Source: CAYGAW01 sp964492135
GTDB taxonomy: Bacteria > Chloroflexota > Anaerolineae > UBA7937 > B3-Chlor
Assembly: GCA_964492135.1 (NCBI GenBank)
Contig: CAZBJW010000159.1
Location: forward strand, 1 to 10,678
Length of the DNA stretch: 10,678 nucleotides
Direction: 5' to 3'
Below, piece by piece: positions 1 through 6,282 of this stretch; the first letter of the stretch is position 1, and the number at the start of each line of letters is the position of its first letter. Below the pieces are notes generated by a model. The model did no database searches. It saw nothing but the letters and a program-made list of their open reading frames with translations, and was not told the origin of the DNA. The position numbers were made by a program, and so were the translations under genes.

Positions 1-810
1 ACCCGCGTTGCCCAGCAACGCCGTCGTGGCGAATGGAAGCGCCACCAGCCCTCCCAGGATGAATCCCTTGCTGCTGAAGTCGCGCGTCGGGATCCACGGT
101 AGCAACATGGGGAACATCGCCACCCCGGCCAGGACGGCGGCGACCAAGCCCCACAAGAAGACGTAGTCAACGTCCACCCGCGGTAACCACATGGACAAGA
201 TGGCTATCACTCCAGCAATCAGCAGCGCAGGTAGAAAGACATAGACCAACTCCACGGGAATCAGAACCAGGCGGTCGCGCAGAGGAAACCGCACCCGCCG
301 CATCTCGGGTGTGGCCTGATGGGTGTTGAGGTATTCCGGCAGGTCGGTGGCCAGCACAGGGCCGTACTCGACCTCGAACCCCGAGCGCCTCCTAACCTCG
401 TGTGCCGCGACTCCAGGTGCGCCCAGCTGGGGCAAGATCAACACCCTGTGGTGCACCACGTCGCGGAGGCGGGTTGATTCGGTGCGGTGCACCAGTTCGT
501 CGGTGCCAAAGGTACCTTTGCCGGCCGCGCACCAGACGTTGATGCCTTCGGTGTCCAGGACCAGGATGTAGCCATCAATCCCGGCAATTGCCGAGCGCAG
601 CGCGTCAAAGCTCAGTGTATAATTGGCCGAGACGAAAACGGGCGACTCTGGCGTAGGGTTGCCCAAGCGGTACAGCCCCGGCTCTACCCGGTGGCCGCTC
701 CGGTTGACGCCCCAACGCGCCAGGAAATGGTCCAAGTGGTTCCTGGCGCTAAGACTGCTGGTCGTGGAATGCACGTGCGAGTGTGCAAGATGCGGCTTGC
801 TGTCTGACAC
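1..810 (-). CDS. hgcA: HgcA, corrinoid protein of mercury methylation (3' end cut off by window edge)
   Basis: HgcA carries a methyl-corrinoid and transfers the methyl group to Hg(II), giving methylmercury; the ferredoxin HgcB re-reduces it. The frame is open for 270 codons to the left edge. Residues 91-98 read NVWCAAGK, the HgcA cap-helix signature; Cys94 is the expected cobalt ligand (Cys93 in the studied Desulfovibrio protein). Other HgcA-like blocks are ARWGV (31-35), VEPGLYRLG (42-50), SANYTLSFDALRSA (61 onward), LPQLGAPGVAAHEVRRRSGF (137-156) and ATPEMRR (166-172). After this corrinoid domain come hydrophobic segments near 181-208, 216-240 and 249-268, matching the HgcA membrane domain. 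About 60-80 C-terminal residues lie outside the window. The GTG start at 810 is chosen because GGAG (818-821) lies 7 nt upstream and puts the Cys at the family position; in-frame ATGs at 909 and 930 would add a hydrophilic tail. CdhD-type corrinoid proteins lack this cap helix plus membrane domain, so identity is secure. Confidence 0.95.
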   Translation of the reverse strand, partial: MSDSKPHLAHSHVHSTTSSLSARNHLDHFLARWGVNRSGHRVEPGLYRLGNPTPESPVFVSANYTLSFDALRSAIAGIDGYILVLDTEGINVWCAAGKGTFGTDELVHRTESTRLRDVVHHRVLILPQLGAPGVAAHEVRRRSGFEVEYGPVLATDLPEYLNTHQATPEMRRVRFPLRDRLVLIPVELVYVFLPALLIAGVIAILSMWLPRVDVDYVFLWGLVAAVLAGVAMFPMLLPWIPTRDFSSKGFILGGLVALPFATTALLGNAG

Positions 811-838
811 GGTAGTTCTCCGATCTGTGGGGCTGCAA

Positions 839-896
839 CTGGCAATCCTAACACACGTCCTGCCATCTGGGTTCCCATTGACGTGTTCATTGCCAG
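839..896 (-). promoter_or_regulatory. Long inverted repeat in the hgcA leader
   Basis: Read on the minus strand, CTGGCAAT (896-889) pairs perfectly with ATTGCCAG (846-839), and inside them ACACGTC (886-880) pairs with GACGTGT (859-853). An asymmetric internal loop (2 versus 6 nt) separates the two stems, and the terminal loop is 20 nt. The element ends 28 nt before the hgcA GTG start, so in mRNA it would form a 15-bp two-part stem just before the ribosome site. There is no U-tract, which argues against a simple terminator. It could be a leader structure or an operator; ArsR-like control of hgcAB has been reported in another mercury methylator, but the site here is not assigned to any regulator. 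Confidence 0.5.
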
Positions 897-1042
897 ATTC
901 GTGCCCCATTTCGGCTCCTGCTCTCGGCATGATGGCTGCTCGCGTGAGGCTTTGGCTCGAGGCTACGTTTCGCCCAGGCGAACCGCTGCACTGTGCAGTC
1001 CGAGAGCCTCCTGCAAGTCAGACCCGACGAATGCCATCTCTC

Positions 1043-1082
1043 CCTGTACACCAGGTATACCTGAGGAATTCCTCATATGCAT
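1043..1082. repeat. Cluster of abutting short palindromes
   Basis: CAGGTATACCTG (1052-1063) and GAGGAATTCCTC (1063-1074) are perfect 12-bp palindromes sharing one base. CATATG (1074-1079) and ATGCAT (1077-1082) follow directly, and CCTG (1043-1046) forms a further dyad with CAGG (1052-1055). The cluster lies between the stop of the small membrane protein gene and hgcA, about 235 nt before the hgcA start. It might hold operators. Part of it also reads as codons (YEEFLR) in a possible decayed frame, so chance is a real alternative. Confidence 0.35.
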
Positions 1083-1177
1083 CGGCCATCCGGGGGATGT
1101 CCTCTTTGTTGGATGCCTAGCCTTTGTGTTGGTCGGGTGACCAGTCTACTGCTTGACCAACTGAAGCGTGACAAGCA

Positions 1178-1489
1178 TCAGAAGAGGTGCCTCGCGAGGA
1201 ACAGTAAAGCTCCTAACGCGACAACGAATAGCCCGATGCCCAGTGCGATGAAGGCCCACACTACACTTCTTGCGGTTCCCTCTCCCGGCTGGGAGCGAGC
1301 GCTTCCTAGGGCGATGCCGATGCTTACTCCACAGCCCGCGCCGAGGGCGATTCCTAGCGCCAAGTTGTCGAATAGCATGCCGTATGCCAGGCCCAGGGCG
1401 ACGCCTATCGGCAATGCAAGGGCGATGCCCCGACCCATCCTGTCGTTTCCGTCTGGACTAGGTCGTTCACCATTTGATCGCTGTGTCAT
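1178..1489 (-). CDS. Small glycine-rich three-helix membrane protein
   Basis: A 103-residue protein of unknown function. A charged, hydrophilic N-terminus (1-19) is followed by hydrophobic stretches at about 21-40, 44-63 and 76-98, separated by a short polar loop (SARSQPGEGT, 63-72). The first two helices carry regularly spaced small residues (GIALALPIGVALGLAYG and GIALGAGCGVSIGIALG), a glycine-zipper-like pattern that favours close helix packing or oligomerisation. Similar small proteins are widespread in Firmicutes and Chloroflexota and are annotated only as hypothetical membrane proteins. The start at 1489 is supported by GAGG 8 nt upstream. The gene begins 73 nt after the stop of the acetyltransferase-like gene, so co-transcription is possible. 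No catalytic motif is visible. Confidence 0.75.
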   Translation of the reverse strand: MTQRSNGERPSPDGNDRMGRGIALALPIGVALGLAYGMLFDNLALGIALGAGCGVSIGIALGSARSQPGEGTARSVVWAFIALGIGLFVVALGALLFLARHLF

Positions 1490-1562
1490 CCTGTCATCCT
1501 CTGCGTGTTGTTGCTTCTCACGACCCAGTCAGTATCGACCTACGTCGCGGGAGCGCACTGCT

Positions 1563-2669
1563 CTACACGTATTGCAACACGCTGCTCGGATATCTCTTCT
1601 TCAAGGAACGGTAGCCGTAACAGAGGGGCACCATCACGGCCAAACCCACCAGCCAGACCAGATAGCCCGTGGCCAGACTACCCCTCAGGAAAGGAATGAG
1701 GGCCAGATACTTGTACAAAGGGAGGTGCACCACATAGAAGAAAAGGGGCGTGCTGCCAAAGAGGGTCACCACGCCGAAGAAGCGGTTGAAGCTGAGTCTC
1801 TTCTCAAAATTGCTATGGGCAGCGATGGCCAGTGACATGCCTCCCACGTTCCACAGCAGGAAGGTCAGACTCGGCGGGTACTTGGACATCAACATGAAGC
1901 CTCGCCAGTCGCCGCCCAGATAGGGGGTGAGATTTCCATAGCCGCCCAGGAGGCGCACCGGCACCCAAAGCGCCAGTAGCAACACGCCCACCCACAGGAA
2001 GAACCTGGTGACCTTGTCAGGCCTGGTGCCGATCCAGAAGCCGCTTGAACACCCCAGGCCCATTACTCCCAGCCAAGGCAGGATGGGGTAGTTGACGGAC
2101 AGCCAGCCCTCCTTGCTCGGTTGTAGCACGATCTCCAAGAGCGGATTCTCGGTTCCGGGGACGAGTGGGACGGCACTGAGAAGAATGGGCACCAATATCA
2201 GCAGGCCGATGGAACCGGCGGCGAGAAACGGCACCGGCAGGCGGCGGGCAAAGGCCAGGATGACAAGACCTGACCCGATGCATGAGAGGACACCGAAATA
2301 GGTCAGGCTGGCACCCGGCGACCGGCCGAAGCCCCACGTCCAGTTCACGATGGTCAGCTGCAGGCCGATGAGGAGCAGCCCGCGGGCAGCCAGCTTGCGG
2401 GTGATCTGGCCTTCACTGAAGCCCCGCTCGCGACGCGACAACGCATAGAGAGCCACGCTGAGGCTGGCAAGGAAGATGAAGGTCGGCGCACAATAGTGTG
2501 TGATGAACCGTGTCAGGTAGTGCACCACATCGGGCATGGGATCTGGCCGCGTCCCCTGGAACCCTTCGGCGAAGATGTGATAGTAAGAGAAGAGCACGGC
2601 GTGATCCAGGGCCATGAAGACCATCACCCAGCCGCGGACTGCGTCAATGGCGAACAAACGCTTCTTCAC
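1563..2669 (-). CDS. DUF1624 / HGSNAT-type membrane acyltransferase-like protein
   Basis: A 368-residue polytopic membrane protein with about ten hydrophobic segments. The N-terminus has the family signature of the heparan-alpha-glucosaminide N-acetyltransferase catalytic domain (DUF1624, related to YeiB): IDAVRGWVMVFMALDHA, with Asp9, Arg12, Gly13 and the Asp22-His23 pair. In human HGSNAT a His near the first membrane helix is acetylated during transfer of acetyl from cytosolic acetyl-CoA across the membrane. His23 is a candidate equivalent, which is inference. The bacterial substrate is unknown, probably a cell-envelope sugar or lipid. Later blocks WTWGFGRSPG and STPLFFYVVHLPLY (His in a late helix) also fit the family. 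The start is GTG at 2669, set by AGGAGG 7 nt upstream. A possible 31-codon ORF overlaps this start by 4 nt. Length is usual for the family. Confidence 0.88.
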   Translation of the reverse strand: MKKRLFAIDAVRGWVMVFMALDHAVLFSYYHIFAEGFQGTRPDPMPDVVHYLTRFITHYCAPTFIFLASLSVALYALSRRERGFSEGQITRKLAARGLLLIGLQLTIVNWTWGFGRSPGASLTYFGVLSCIGSGLVILAFARRLPVPFLAAGSIGLLILVPILLSAVPLVPGTENPLLEIVLQPSKEGWLSVNYPILPWLGVMGLGCSSGFWIGTRPDKVTRFFLWVGVLLLALWVPVRLLGGYGNLTPYLGGDWRGFMLMSKYPPSLTFLLWNVGGMSLAIAAHSNFEKRLSFNRFFGVVTLFGSTPLFFYVVHLPLYKYLALIPFLRGSLATGYLVWLVGLAVMVPLCYGYRSLKKRYPSSVLQYV

Positions 2670-2761
2670 GTCGCATCCTCCTGCCAGCCAGCATGCGCAA
2701 CTAGATCGATTATATGGCGGTAGTCCTCCTCACGCATCCGCCATCTGGCGGATTTAGGCAT
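2666..2761 (-). CDS. Possible short ORF overlapping the acyltransferase start
   Basis: From ATG 2761 (or internal ATG 2737) a frame encodes 31 (or 23) residues ending in WQEDAT; the shorter form begins MREEDYRHIIDLVAHAGW. Its TGA overlaps the GTG of the downstream DUF1624 gene in a GTGA arrangement, as expected for translational coupling, and its codons look protein-like. Against it, neither ATG has a good Shine-Dalgarno site, and ATG 2737 sits at the foot of a hairpin. It could be a leader peptide, the remnant of a decayed gene, or chance. No family recognised. Confidence 0.25.
   Translation of the reverse strand: MPKSARWRMREEDYRHIIDLVAHAGWQEDAT
2736..2753. repeat. Perfect hairpin between beta-lactamase-fold and acyltransferase-like genes
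   Basis: ATCCGCC and GGCGGAT form 7-bp perfect arms around the 4-nt loop ATCT. The hairpin lies about 100 nt after the hydrolase stop and about 67 nt before the DUF1624 GTG. No T-run follows on the minus strand, so it is not a classical intrinsic terminator. It overlaps ATG 2737 of the possible short ORF and could affect read-through or translation there. Confidence 0.4.
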
Positions 2762-2853
2762 CGGCCAGGTGGCCAATCTTCTCCTTGGTCCGGTAGTCAG
2801 CGCTCTCGGTCGGGCAGCCCATGCTGGGCAGCGAGGAGGTCACCGTCAGGTAG

Positions 2854-4074
2854 TTACTCCATGTAGCCAAGGCACCGGTAGAATGCGTCCCGCAAACCCT
2901 TCTCGCGAGGGTCGTCTTGACCGTAGTAGCTCATCTTGTTGGAAGCGTAGGCGAAGGCAACCTGAGCATCTGGGTCGGCGTAGGCAAAGCCAACACCAGC
3001 GCCCGCACATCCAAACGCCTTCCCGCTCATGCCGAATTCGAAGGCATGGAAGGGTTTCGTGAAGCCATAGGAATAGGACGTGTCGACCAGCAATACCTCA
3101 TCTTGCCAGCCTCCCGGAGGCGCCGCGGCGGGGGAGGTCAGGGCTTCCAGCGTCTCCTTGTTGATGCCGAGTTCAGTGCCTCCCGTGGCAAAGACGTTGT
3201 ACGCCTTGGCCAAGCTGCGTGCAAGACCGATGCCATTGGCCGATGGTATCTCCAGCGAGCGGAGGTCGCGCCTATTGTAGTTAACGTGCTTGGTGAGCAT
3301 CCTCGGGTTCATCGTGGTGCGGTACGTAACGGAGTTCGATTGCAGTGGATTGAGCACTGACTTGAGATACGCCACCTTGTCCAGGTTGAATAGCACGTTG
3401 AACTTGTTAACCGGCTTGAGGCTAGCTATCCGCTCATCGGGAACGTCAGGCGGCAGGCCCATGTAGAATTCCAGATCCAGTGGCGTCGCTATCTCGTCCT
3501 GGAAGAATTGGCCTACACTCCTGCCCTGCGGATCTACCCGCCGCATGACTGCACTGAGGTACCAGCCCTGGCTCCACATGTGGTATCCGTGTTTCGTGCC
3601 CGGCACCCAAGCCGGCTTCTGCCTGGCCAGAATCGCCTCCAGCGCCTCGTGATCCGCCAGCGTCTCCAGGTCCAAAGGCTCGTCGATGGCGCTCAGCCCA
3701 GCCTGATGGTCCAGCAGTTGTCTAACCGTAATGCCCTCTTTGCCCTGTTGCGCAAACTCGGGCCAATAGGTGGCGATCATTTCCTCGTAGTCCAGCAGCC
3801 CTCGCGAGTGAGCCAGCGCGACTGCCACAGCAGCCATGCCTTTGGTCATAGAGAACACCTGGGTCAGGGTGTCTTCCTGCCACGGGGCCAAGGTCTTCTC
3901 ATCCCTATACCCGCCCCAGAGGTCCACCACCTTCTCTCCCTTGTGGTAGATGGCGCAGGCTGCTCCCAGTTCGCCCCTGTCTGCGAAGTTCCTCGCGAAC
4001 TCGGCTTCGACTTCCTCGAACCGCGGCGTGACCTCGCCGTAGATGATCGATTCCTTGACTCTGGCGTTAGACAT
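2854..4074 (-). CDS. Class C beta-lactamase-fold serine hydrolase (EstB/EstA-type esterase)
   Basis: A 406-residue member of the beta-lactamase (PF00144) family, whose bacterial members include carboxylesterases and peptidases. The SxxK nucleophile motif is Ser75-Met-Thr-Lys78. The second catalytic Tyr is probably Tyr164 in KHGYHMWSQGW, as in EstB-like esterases. Other family blocks are VVDLWGGYRD (49-58), LLDHQAGL (120-127) and GCAGAGVGFAYADPDAQVAF (355-374). In the last block most relatives have FGHPGAGG, so Cys356 replaces the usual His. No signal peptide is seen, so the protein is probably cytoplasmic, which argues against a role in beta-lactam resistance. The start is ATG 4074, with GGAGGAG upstream inside the preceding gene; an in-frame ATG at 4101 lacks such a site. 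It overlaps the SDR gene by 8 nt, so the two are translationally coupled. Substrate unknown, probably a small ester. Confidence 0.9.
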   Translation of the reverse strand: MSNARVKESIIYGEVTPRFEEVEAEFARNFADRGELGAACAIYHKGEKVVDLWGGYRDEKTLAPWQEDTLTQVFSMTKGMAAVAVALAHSRGLLDYEEMIATYWPEFAQQGKEGITVRQLLDHQAGLSAIDEPLDLETLADHEALEAILARQKPAWVPGTKHGYHMWSQGWYLSAVMRRVDPQGRSVGQFFQDEIATPLDLEFYMGLPPDVPDERIASLKPVNKFNVLFNLDKVAYLKSVLNPLQSNSVTYRTTMNPRMLTKHVNYNRRDLRSLEIPSANGIGLARSLAKAYNVFATGGTELGINKETLEALTSPAAAPPGGWQDEVLLVDTSYSYGFTKPFHAFEFGMSGKAFGCAGAGVGFAYADPDAQVAFAYASNKMSYYGQDDPREKGLRDAFYRCLGYME

Positions 4075-5014
4075 CCGACTCTCCTCCACTGAGCAGCTCA
4101 TCAGATCCGAATCGGCTCCGGGCCTCCATCTCTATGGTGGTGGGAATGTAGCTGAAGGTGCTGGTTAGCCGCCGGTGGTCTTCGGGAACCTTGTCCGCTA
4201 TGCCTTGGGGAAAGCTATTCAGTAACTGGATCATTCGCAGAAGATGTCGAAGAAAAGGGTTGAAAGGCCAAGTGACGATGGAGGCCACCTTCAGCGGAAG
4301 GAGGGGGATTCTTCGGAACTTGACCCTCCTGCCAGTAGCCTCAGAGATCCTCCTTGCGGCCTCTGGAAACGAGATTGCCTCCGGCCCAGTGACGCGCATG
4401 CGCTTGCGTCCCAAGTCATCTCTAACAACGGTTTGAGCTGTGACCTCTCCCACATCTACAGGAGAAACCGTGGCCAGCGCTGGCGGACCTCCCCCGGGGA
4501 CCATCATACTGTCTCCCCGTATCATGGCGAAGAATATCTCCATCGAAAACGCTGCGCCGAGTATGTTCCACTCGAAATCTGACTCTGCGAGAGTGGTCTC
4601 GATCTCCAGTTTGATCCTACCGATTTCAAGATCCAGCTTCCTTGTCAAGTCCTCCAAGATATCGTAGACAGAGATGTATACCACCCGAGAAACACCCGTC
4701 CTCTTCGCTTCCTCCAGAACCATGAGTATGGAGTCTCGCTCGATCAGCCTCAATTTCCGAATCAATCTCGGCGAGAATGCGGAGACGCTTATGACAGCGG
4801 CTCGAACTCCTGCCAACGCCTGCACCACCGAGTGTCTTGAGGTGACATCGCCTTCTACAATCTCAACCCTGTCTCCCAAGACGCTGCGAGCGATGGCAGC
4901 GTTGCGGCTCAGGACACGTACCGGCTCTCCCTTTTGCAGGAGGGAGCTGACAATGTGCCTGCTGTAGTGCCCCGTACCTCCGAGAACAAGTACTGGTGCT
5001 CTCTTGCTATCCAT
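4067..5014 (-). CDS. NmrA-like atypical SDR, NAD(P)-binding protein
   Basis: A Rossmann-fold protein of the atypical short-chain dehydrogenase/NmrA group, 315 residues from ATG 5014. The nucleotide-binding loop is VLVLGGTGHYSRHI (8-21), with Gly12, Gly13 and Gly15; the usual last Gly of GxxGxxG is Ser18. Further family blocks are VRVLSRN, VEGDVTS, a GVSRVVYISVYD strand and RIKLEIETTLAESDFEWNIL, where Lys and Glu match the conserved K..E of NmrA relatives. No classical YxxxK catalytic pair is evident, so it may be a redox-poor or sensor-type member. ATG 5014 was preferred over an in-frame GTG at 5032 because it starts just before the first strand; neither has a strong Shine-Dalgarno site. It lies 39 nt after the methyltransferase and overlaps the hydrolase gene by 8 nt. 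Substrate unknown. Confidence 0.85.
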   Translation of the reverse strand: MDSKRAPVLVLGGTGHYSRHIVSSLLQKGEPVRVLSRNAAIARSVLGDRVEIVEGDVTSRHSVVQALAGVRAAVISVSAFSPRLIRKLRLIERDSILMVLEEAKRTGVSRVVYISVYDILEDLTRKLDLEIGRIKLEIETTLAESDFEWNILGAAFSMEIFFAMIRGDSMMVPGGGPPALATVSPVDVGEVTAQTVVRDDLGRKRMRVTGPEAISFPEAARRISEATGRRVKFRRIPLLPLKVASIVTWPFNPFLRHLLRMIQLLNSFPQGIADKVPEDHRRLTSTFSYIPTTIEMEARSRFGSDELLSGGESDV

Positions 5015-5053
5015 TGAGTTGCCCGCTACCACAGATATCGCCGATAGCGTTCT

Positions 5054-5617
5054 TCAGTCTCTCGTTTCTTTTCTGAAGGTATGCACTGCGTCCTCTTCTC
5101 CACCATGGACGAATAGCCCGCTCTTCGTCAGGGATGTGGGCGACCACCAGGGGCAGGCTGTCCACACCGCCAAGGCTCCGTCCGGTCTCAGGACACGATG
5201 CATCTCCGGCAGGAGTCGCCACAAAGGCAGAGTTGGGGATGGAATGACACCAAAAAGCAGCACCAGGTCGATGCAGTCACTGACTAGTCCGGTCTCAATC
5301 GCGTCGGCCTTGACTAGCCTGACATTGGTCAGGGCAGCTTCCCGTATCTTTTTCGCCACCTGTTCAATCGCCAGCGGGTGGGAGTCGATAGCATACACGT
5401 GGCCCTCATCACCCACCAACTTCGCGGCGGGGATAGTGAAGAACCCTGTGCCACAGCCAACTTCCAAGACCTCTTGCCCTGAACGGATTCCGGCTCGCTT
5501 CAACATCTTCACCGGATCGAAGAGCTTGCGGCGCAATGGGCTTTCCATCACAGGAGCTATCAAGCTGAATAGGAAATGACCCGTCGCAGAATTCCCAAAC
5601 GATCCTTTCTTCTTCAT
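5054..5617 (-). CDS. Class I SAM-dependent methyltransferase (UbiE-like)
   Basis: A soluble methyltransferase of 187 residues. SAM-binding motif I is VLEVGCGTGFFTI (50-62), the ribose-binding acidic residue is Asp78 in VYAIDSHPLAI, the adenine region is VKADAIETG (102-110), and the post-core motif is MHRVLRPDGALAVW (139-152). The protein is short, with a brief C-terminal segment after the core, so it probably acts on a small molecule rather than on nucleic acid. That is inference. Start ATG 5617 is supported by GGAG 7 nt upstream and by a 4-nt ATGA overlap with the preceding membrane methyltransferase gene. Two methyltransferases are therefore translated as a coupled pair. The family cannot be resolved to a substrate from sequence alone. 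Confidence 0.9.
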   Translation of the reverse strand: MKKKGSFGNSATGHFLFSLIAPVMESPLRRKLFDPVKMLKRAGIRSGQEVLEVGCGTGFFTIPAAKLVGDEGHVYAIDSHPLAIEQVAKKIREAALTNVRLVKADAIETGLVSDCIDLVLLFGVIPSPTLPLWRLLPEMHRVLRPDGALAVWTACPWWSPTSLTKSGLFVHGGEEDAVHTFRKETRD

Positions 5618-6183
5618 CGCCCGGCTCCATCTCTCAGATGCTCACGATAGCGTTGACCGCCAGCGCCCTTGTAGGGAAGTAACGCCGGAACGTACTTGCG
5701 ATACTTCTGGTAGTCCTCGCCGAATGCCTCAATCAGTCCCCGCTCTTCGAGACGAACCACATAATGGGCAACGACAACTATTAGAACCCATGGAATGAGG
5801 AACACAAGATCCGAAAGCCAGATTATCACGAGTGGAGGGATTGTCATCATGATAGTAGAGTAGAGAGGGTGTCTCACATAGGCAAAAGGGCCATGCGTGA
5901 CTAGTTCACTTGTCGTCTCCAATAGGTCAGCTCTTGTCAGTTTGAGTGAACGATTGAACGGAATCATGCCCAAGAGGCATGCAGCTATACAAGGAACCGT
6001 CAAGAGAACTCGCAGCTCGAAGGTTAATGAAACAGGAAAGGAAATCCAGTGCTGAATAGCTACCGTCAAGCACTCAAGGAGCAGACCCAACAAGAGTAGA
6101 TGCAGACCTACGCCAAGTAGATTCTTCAGGGCTCTCAGAAGTGATAGCGGCTTTGATTTGTGTTCTGGCCTTTCCTCATCCAT
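5614..6183 (-). CDS. Isoprenylcysteine carboxylmethyltransferase/PEMT-type membrane methyltransferase (copy 1)
   Basis: An integral membrane methyltransferase of 189 residues with about four helices (near 22-42, 57-75, 112-121 and 125-143). The SAM-binding signature of the ICMT/phospholipid methyltransferase superfamily is clear: HGPFAYVRHPLYS (97-109), then Glu146-Glu147-Arg and FGEDYQKYRKYVPALLPY (154-171). Bacterial members methylate varied lipophilic substrates such as isoprenoid carboxylates or phospholipids, so the eukaryotic name should not be taken as function. The ATG at 6183 is the first start; only a weak AAGG lies 11-12 nt upstream. It is the first gene of a compact four-gene cluster, starting 99 nt after the PNPOx-like gene. 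It is the shorter of two ICMT-type genes here; the other is at 8551-9276. Confidence 0.88.
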   Translation of the reverse strand: MDEERPEHKSKPLSLLRALKNLLGVGLHLLLLGLLLECLTVAIQHWISFPVSLTFELRVLLTVPCIAACLLGMIPFNRSLKLTRADLLETTSELVTHGPFAYVRHPLYSTIMMTIPPLVIIWLSDLVFLIPWVLIVVVAHYVVRLEERGLIEAFGEDYQKYRKYVPALLPYKGAGGQRYREHLRDGAGR

Positions 6184-6282
6184 CGTTCTGTTGTGACCTT
6201 TGAAACTGTCTTTGGCTTCTTACGAACAGTATTGGGGACAGGCTTTCGGTATTCAGTGCAGAACCCCCAGACGAGGCAGACC

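Larger units (their letters stand above)
811..1177. other. 367-nt gap upstream of hgcA, no confident gene
   Basis: This stretch separates the small membrane protein gene from hgcA. It holds a long inverted repeat (839-896), a 13-nt palindrome CTGCACTGTGCAG (986-998) and a cluster of abutting palindromes (1043-1082). Two short minus-strand frames look protein-like: one at 1018-1089 (MADAYEEFLRYTW at its start) and one at 963-1082 (ending with GLHSAAVRLGET). They overlap in different frames and neither has a convincing Shine-Dalgarno site at the usual spacing, so they could be the relic of a decayed gene or chance. I see no cobalamin riboswitch core and no strong sigma70-type promoter. Confidence 0.5.

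Noticed and set aside
811..930. N-terminal extension of HgcA from ATG 909 or ATG 930
   Set aside because: Polar and unlike HgcA N-termini; the GTG at 810 has a well-spaced GGAG and puts the cap-helix Cys at the family position.
811..960. Cobalamin riboswitch before hgcA
   Set aside because: A corrinoid protein made this worth checking, but no B12-box-like core is present on the minus strand; only the inverted repeat is seen.
623..1120. Plus-strand open frame of 165 codons overlapping hgcA
   Set aside because: Antisense to the conserved HgcA N-terminus and no recognisable protein.
1077..1835. Long plus-strand open frame of 252 codons
   Set aside because: It runs antisense across the small membrane protein and the DUF1624 gene, both well supported; its product is low-complexity, Pro/His/Arg-rich and resembles no fold.
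3508..4092. Plus-strand open frame of 194 codons
   Set aside because: Antisense to the beta-lactamase-fold hydrolase, whose SxxK and Tyr motifs are clear; this is a mirror of high-GC codon use.
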